In this document: positions 49,701 to 57,700 of the stretch, piece after piece
How positions within the stretch are numbered: position 1 is the first letter of the stretch
Layout: the number at the start of each line of letters is the position of its first letter
Source of the DNA: Limnoperna fortunei
Lineage: Eukaryota; Mollusca; Bivalvia; Mytilida; Modiolidae
Direction: 5' to 3'
DNA length: 64,000 nucleotides
NCBI GenBank assembly: GCA_944474755.1
Contig: OX104112.1
Location: 79,435,756 to 79,499,755, forward strand
Position numbers and translations under genes: made by a program
Notes under the pieces: generated by a model
Seen by the model: the letters and a program-made list of their open reading frames with translations, nothing else
What the model was told of the DNA's origin: nothing
Database searches by the model: none

Positions 49701-52700
49701 ATAGGCATTGGTATGTTGTGTTTTAATAAACGTCTGGGGTACTTAGATGGAACCAGTGAGTTTGACTTCTACACAAATCTTCAAGAAATGTTGACCCGTT
49801 TCCACGAAGCTTTCTTCTTACCATTCAAATCTTACAAATACTTTAATACTAAGCTATACCAAAGCTTTGAAAGTTCCTGTATGAAAATTTATAGGTAAGT
49901 GCATATTCTAAAATGGGCCGTCATGAAATATGAGGTCACTTATTTAGGTCAAATTAGTTTTTTAAAATAAATCATGTCCAATATTACAATTAATGGCGGT
50001 CGCGTATTGTATCCTAACTCTTAGTTACCTTCAGGTTAAATAAAAATGGATACAATAAATTCTTTAAAATATTGATAGTATCATCAATTATGTATGTTAC
50101 TTGCAGTCAGGTTGCATGTCAATAAAGATATTTTTATGTTTAAAATAAGATTCTGTACTGGATTACTACATAATATAGGATTTCATATCCGTTTATCAAT
50201 AGCGTCCGCCAACTGTTAGAGAAATTTAGCGAACTCAAACTTACACATTTAAAAGTAAAATATATGTCATGTCTACGAAATTTATTTTTGGAAAAGACAC
50301 TATTAATTATGTTAAAAATATTTAAAAATTGCACAATTAAAGCTGCCTTTGTGGTCTTTTTTTCTTTTTTAATTTATTCATATTGTAAAGTTTCTATTTT
50401 TTCGAGCTAAATTGTCAAATTTGTTAATTACTTATTGTTCATTTTAAAATTCCACAACAAAAGCAATTAACATAGGTGGGAGACAATATATAACAGATAT
50501 TCGTTTTGTCCATGATCTAAAAATAAATATACATGCATAAAAGCAATGTAATAGCTAAAAGGTACTAATTTTGGGACTAGCAACAATAATGTAGCTCTTT
50601 TTTATGGACGGAGTTACAAAGCGGTCCCATTACTCGTGATGGAGCAGCCCGGGAGTGATTCACATCCGCGGGTTTTATCCATATTATAAGCAATTACACT
50701 GTTTCCCTGGTTTGCTACATACTTTTTTTTATGTATTTGCAGTTTAACTGATATTTACACAACACCGTATTTGTTAGTTTTATCACTTAATTCGTAATCA
50801 TGGCATTGTTGACAAAATATGAATTCCAGAAGTGCATAATTTCGATAATATCGGAATCGATTTGATAAAAAATGTACTTCCTGATGATTTCAGCTGTATT
50901 CATTTGCATTATGATTATGTCCCCGTATTACAAAATGTTACCGATACGATTCCGAAATTCTACACTCCACAATTTTAAATATGTCAACAATGCCACGATT
51001 ACAAAAAGTGTTAATTATTTAATTAGACATTGTAGAAATATCAGATGCACGGCGGAGGAAAGAAGACATATTTATTAAATAAAGACAAAGGTTAAATAGC
51101 GGAAAATATGTGTAAATCCCAAGAGTTTTTGCTCCATAACGAGTAATTTGACCTCTTTGTAGATCCGTCCATAAAAAAGGAGCCACATTATTGTAGCTTA
51201 TTTTGGGACATGTTTACCCATAAAAATTTATTTCCCTTGATTAAAATACATTTTTGGCAAAATTATGGTACTTGATTAACAAAGCAAGTTTAGTTTACTC
51301 TTGGAATTATTTCTGTGTCTGATGACCAGGGCCTACAATTTGTGTTCATATCATTCAGTTTCCTGTTTTTCTTCATATGTAGCATTTGGTCGTTTGTATA
51401 GAGAAGAGATACAAAGGATCTTACTCCGGGGTTTTTATACACATGTATTTTGTTCTCACCAAGTAAAAAAATCTTATGTCGAGTGTATGAAGGTGTCAAC
51501 AATGAGTTTTCTACCTTGACTAGTATCCAGTGTATATTTTTGTGTTAAGGTGTTTGTTTTTATGTATACTGGCTTATATTGGGTCGTTGAAGGACAGATA
51601 TGCTGTTGCATGTTAATATTTAAAAAAGCAGGGAAAACAAACACAACACATATTTTATTATTTTCATTTCAAGGATATCTCGGACCACAAAATAGGTACC
51701 GATCGTTGTCATTAGTGAAAAAACCACCACTAAACTACTGATGGTCACTGATATTTAACATAAAATTTCGCTAATAAACATTCTCGTTATACAATTAATG
51801 CAGTGTCATAAACTTCACAATGGTATACCTAAAATGTAAAGTTTCTTTTTGTTTTATTGCGGTATTCAGTAGTCCGAGAATGTAATTCATCATTAGTGTT
51901 TATGATATGCTGTTTCATTTGTGTTCAAGTTGCAGTCTTTATTGGTCCTAGCATGCATTTAGCAGAAATATTTTGACTTTTTGTGTCATTTCCGTTATAT
52001 GCGTGTAATTAGTCGTTCTTGTTAATTTCATTTGTGGTGTTAGTTAGACACAGCATACACTTAGTGTACATATTTAATTTACGTTCAGAATCTTCGGTGG
52101 CCGAGTGGTTAAGGTAGTTCGTCTACTATTGATCACGTGGTTTGTCAACACTAAGATTGCGGGTAATATTAATTGACAAGGATTGTCAGTTTTCTCCGGG
52201 TACTCCGGCTTCCTTCCCCAATAAAAACTGGATGCCTAGATATGACTGATATAATGAAAAAGTGCCATGAAAAAAAGCTGAAATGGCGTGTCCCCATAAA
52301 TAATAAACAAAGCATACAAAAATGTTTATTTTATTCAGTATGTATTTTGGTTAGGGACCGACCATTTAACTTGCAAGGGGGGGGGGGCCTTGGGTTTTTC
52401 CTAAAAAATATTTTGAAAATGATTTGTGATGAAAAAAATATTTTGGAAGCAGAGGGTTAGACAAAATTATTATGAAGAAGGATTTCTGCTATATAAAATA
52501 ATGCTAATAATGAAAAAAAAATATTCTGTCGCGACGCCTTCAAAAAATAAATATTTTTTGCGCGGAAAAAAATGTTCTGACCAAAACAAAAAACCAAGGC
52601 CCCCCTTCAAGTTAAATGGTCTGTCCCTTATTGCAGTATTTGTTCGTTAGATAAAAAAATCGTGTACACGTTGTGCTAGTGTTATTCAGTTTCCTTTCTG

Positions 52701-54524
52701 TGTCATTTGCGGTATTTGATCATGTGCATATTATTCAGGTTTTGTTTAGTTTTATTACGGTATTTGGTCTTCATAACATACAATTAGTGTGCATTGTATT
52801 CACTTAAGCTTTTGTTTCATTTGCGGTGTTTGGTCGTCATAGATTAATGTTTTCTCTATTGCAGTTTGGTTTTCAAAACCTACAAATAGTGTTCATTTTA
52901 TTCAGTTTACATTTGTTTCAGTGCAGTATAGGGTCGCTAAAAATATAATTTGTGTACACGTGGTGTTCACGTTAATTATCTTTTGGTTTTTTTTCTTTGC
53001 GGAATTTTACCTGTTTAGTTTAGTCGGCATATTTTGTGTCTTTTGCAAAATTTGTAATTTGGAGATCCTTAAGTCATTGAATTTTTTGCAAACTGGGACC
53101 ACAGGAAATAGGATAACCAAAATACAAACAACGTAATAGAAGAATACTGTAGTTGGTCAGTGTAATTATTAGTCGCTCCTTACATTCAGGAATAGGAAAT
53201 ATTTTATTTAACATGACCATGTCGTGTTAAGTACGTGACAATTAATTGTTTGTTTTTCTTTGTTTGAATGATGTCTAACGCCATTTTCAGCAATTTGTCT
53301 GCTATATCATGGCGTCCAGTTTTTATTGGGGAGAAACCGGAGTACCCGGAGAAAAACCCGGACCTGCGGCGGGAAAACTTGCAATCCTTGTCAATTAAGA
53401 TTGGGGTCAAGTACACCCTTGGAGAGGATTTATATAGGCTATGCCTGCTATCCAATCCATTTCAATTTTCTTGAATAAATATGTTTAAACAAAAAAAAAG
53501 TACACCATGCCCGCAGTGAGAATCGAAACCGCAATCTCAGTGTTGACAGACCACGTGATCAATAGTAGACGAACTACCTTAACCACTCGGCCACCAAAGC
53601 CCCAAACAATTAATTCTATGCAACAAAATGATTTAGGTTATTTCCTGCGTTTTTGTTGCAAACACATTTGTTCTATAATGTTAGATTCTTTATATTTTAC
53701 ACCAAGTTCGTATTTACGTGGAATTGAATGTTGCAGTATAATTTGGTTAATGATAGAATTAAAAGCCGATGACGTCTTTAGTTTAATGTCCTCATGTCAT
53801 GATGTGTACAAAAAATATGTTTTTATTTTCTAATAAGTTAGTTTGCTTTAGGAAAAAAAGGATCCGAAATAAATTAGGTTGTGTCGGTAATAGTCACGTT
53901 GCTATAAAATGTCTGCTAAATCAAAATCGACACGTGTCTTTGATAGAAACATCTAATATTATTATTGTAAGTCAAGGCAATAGTAGTGTATGACGTTGTC
54001 TTGAAGTAAACAATATAACATGAATTGACCGAAAAAATACGCAGTGCAGACAGTTGTACACCAAATGTTTATTTTTCTACACCAAAATGGAAATTCAACG
54101 TTAAATGCATTTTTAATGTTATACAAGTGTTATTGGATAAGAAATGTACGTCAGAAATAATTTAAATTAAATGTCATGTCGGTAAAATTAGATCATAAAT
54201 ACGTATATTTGCTCTACTTATTACATGTGTATTACAAACATTTTTCAGATTGTCACAAAAAGAAATACAATCTCAGAAAGCATTTCGGCAAAATTAGAAC
54301 AAGACGGTCAACTCGAACAAAATTGTTCATAAGAAAAATTTATTTTTACTATTATAATTGTGTTATTCGATACGAAATATAGGTATGAAATATTTAAATT
54401 GAAGGTCATGTCGGAATTCAATTCAAGATTTGTAAACACACATTTGCTCTACTTAATACCTTTAGGAGATTTTCTAAAAAAGTTCAGAAAATGTCCAATC
54501 CCAACACAGGTCATTGGCCTACTA

Positions 54525-54609
<85 letters not shown>

Positions 54610-54633
54610 TATTATTATTATTATTATTATTCA

Positions 54634-54697
<64 letters not shown>

Positions 54698-54700
54698 GTT

Positions 54701-54733
<33 letters not shown>

Positions 54734-57700
54734 AAAAAGTTCTTGAATGTAAACATTTTTCAGATTGGCACAAAAAGAAATAAAATCGCAGAAAGCGTTT
54801 CTGCAAAAATTAGAAGAAGACGGTCAGCTAGAACAATATCTTGAAAAGGAACCAAATTTTCTACATTCATTACTCTCAGATCCTCGTGTAACAGAAGAAC
54901 AAGTCGGTGTCATTGTTTTTGATCTACTTGGTGCAGGAATAGATTCGGTAGGTATAACAATTTTTCAAGTATTTTGTTTTAATTACAACATTTATGTTGT
55001 TGTATAATGCTTACTTGCAACGTTTGTGTCGTACATTAACAATTGTCGGAAATCTTAAAATTATTCACTGATGATTTGCCATGTTAATGTAAATAATCAT
55101 GCAGTACACGCTAAATGAGTACTTATAGATTATTTACGTTTTTTGAAACGAGATGCGTTTTCTCGTCCATGTCGCATCGAAGGGCGACAGCCCTGAGATG
55201 AGATGACGAGAAAAAGCATCGAATTTCATAAAACGTAAATAATCTGTTTATCGCTGTTTTGTATCATTGTGACGTCACATTGTTTACTTAACGACGTCTT
55301 GACAGCGAGCTGAGATGGGCCCATCTGACGCTAGTAGAGTGAGATGGAATAATATCGCACATAAAGATCAAAGGAAAATACTGAAAAATAGCGATAAATA
55401 TATACATCTATCATAGATTACAGTATAATATATTCCAAGGCATGCGATTCGTACTTAAGTTTACTTGAAAAAGGATTGTTTCTCACGGCTAGTAAAGCAA
55501 GTTTTTTTTAGAATTTATGTTGAGGTCCTCCATATGGAAGTGTATGGTATAGGTATCTCACACACAGACTGTGACGAATATTTATGGATGCTTTAACTTT
55601 GTGACGTCACTTTTCCGGATTACTGGATGTCACCCGTTTGTTCATGTCATTTGTGTCACTCATTTGTTTGTATTTCTAGTGCTTTTGGTATTTGTGAGTA
55701 TTCGGTGAGCCCCGACTAGGCAATCATTTATAGTTACTCATGATCAAGCCTCGTTCATGTTTACCTTATTGTATTTTGGTCGTTTCTTTTGTAGACTGCC
55801 AATAATATAGCATTTTTACTGTGTGATTTGGCCCAGAATCCAGACAAGCAACAAAAATTATATGATGAAATTAATGCGGTCATAGGAAACAGTCGCAATG
55901 TCGACAAGGATCATCTAGCCAAGATGAGTTATTTAAAAGCTTGCGTAAAAGAAACACAAAGGTATTTATTGTGATACAAGTATTTATTATATCCTGTAAC
56001 ATCGACAGATAAAAGCAGTTGTAATTGTTTAAGTTGCCAATTTTTTTTGAAGCTTTCACTGATTGTTTTATCTTGCTCTTTTATGGCAGAGTGTAATCTG
56101 CTGGTTTTAATGTCGATGATACTATGGTGTCTCTCTGCAAACATTGCAGTAATCTATGTATTTCGCTGTTTATCCCGATCGGCACGTGCAAAAGACCACA
56201 TATGCAACTATTACTGTCATAATTAGGTTCGATAACTCTGTTTATCAATGAACGACAGTCGTGTATCATTAAAACCAAACTTTTATAATATATCAAATTG
56301 CTGTTATTATTAATAAAACTATTTTATGTCTTTTAAGCATATTATTAATATATAACAATTTTTTCTATTTTTTTATATATACTTTTTTTATCATTTATGG
56401 AGTTCCTCATTTATTGTTGTTTCTCCCTGGCATCATTATTTTTTTATACTCAAAAACTACTACTATAGTTCATATTTAATAAAAGTATTAATGAATTATG
56501 GTTACCTAATAAACATTTGTGACAGATGTGTTATTTAAAACACCTTCAATGTACTGAAATTTAACCCATGCTGTGTCTTCCTGATAAAGCTTGTACTGCC
56601 TTAACTTGTATTATCTGTACAGGATGTTTATTGAACAGCTTATTCCTTAAAACTTGAATTTTGACTAGCTTTATTCCTGAGAAAATGGGGATATTTTTGT
56701 AATAATCTTTTACATAAATACTTTATAAATGCATATCACAAAGTTCATAACCACATTTACAATTCAAGACAATACAATTGCAGTTAGTTTTTTCTAAAGA
56801 CAGTATTTTCTTTGTCGAATACTCTTAAAGTTTTTTTATTAATTATAACAATATTTACATCTAAATTAAACATATCAAATTTCTGAGATATAATTAAACC
56901 ATAAAAATACCACACATCCCTGTCCCTTGTCTGAACCACGTGGTCTGCACTCCGCCATGTTAAAAATTGTAAAATGAGCTAATTTCAAATAAAATGGGAA
57001 GTATGAAGATCAAAAATTAAAGTGTTAAAAATGTGTAATTAAAAACATCAATACGTCTACTATTTGTATATATGTGCAGAACTATGTTTATACGAACTGT
57101 ATTTATGCAATTAACGTCAGAAGTGGAGCACATTTGACAATTTCCCATTAAAACAATATAAACAGAAGGCAGAAAATAAGGCTTTTTTCAAACAAAATGG
57201 GAAGTATTTTGCAAGTAATTTAAGCTGAAAAAATTCATATCATTCGAAAGATAAGGGACTGTAGAAATGGGAACAATGTGCAAAACATATATATTTTATT
57301 TATTTAACAAGATATCGGCGTTTTTTAAATCGTCCCATTGATTTTCTATTGAGTGAAAAATCCAATATGGCTGACAAAAATACGTCACAGAAGTCACGTG
57401 ATGTCGCTAATACTTTATGGTAGCCATGGATTATTACTATTCAAAATGACAAATACAAACACGTGTACAATGGTGAAAACTTTTTATTCTGCAACTACCG
57501 CTTCAAATATACAAATACTACCCTACGAATGAAGCAAAGCTATATCTGTAAAAAATGACGTCAGCTTCTGGTACTCTTGTCCTTACTTCTTTTATGTTTT
57601 TCATTAGTGTAAAATGTATTTTCTGGTTAAAACAATAACAACATAATAAAAACAATATTCGTACATTGTCGCCTTATTATTTTCGTGGAGACAGGAATAA

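Larger units (their letters stand above)
51300..53010. repeat. Degenerate ~65-70-bp repeat in P450 intron 4
   Basis: A loose repeat, clearest at 52690-53000, with words 'TTCATTTGCGGTATTTGGTC', GTCATAACATACAATTAGTGT and 'TCATTTTATTCAGTTT'. Related words occur at 51330-51400 and 51840-52080. It is interrupted by a SINE and a MITE, so it predates them. Confidence 0.55.

Noticed and set aside
52090..53605. tRNA-Leu/Ser genes
   Set aside because: A-box and B-box words are present but the acceptor and anticodon arms do not pair, and the downstream tails match SINEs.
54249..54320. Alternative exon 5 of the P450
   Set aside because: A 1-base deletion puts a stop in frame and no donor site restores the frame; better read as a relic.
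54360..54844. Poly-Leu, poly-Ile and poly-Tyr proteins
   Set aside because: Translation of a trinucleotide microsatellite within an intron.
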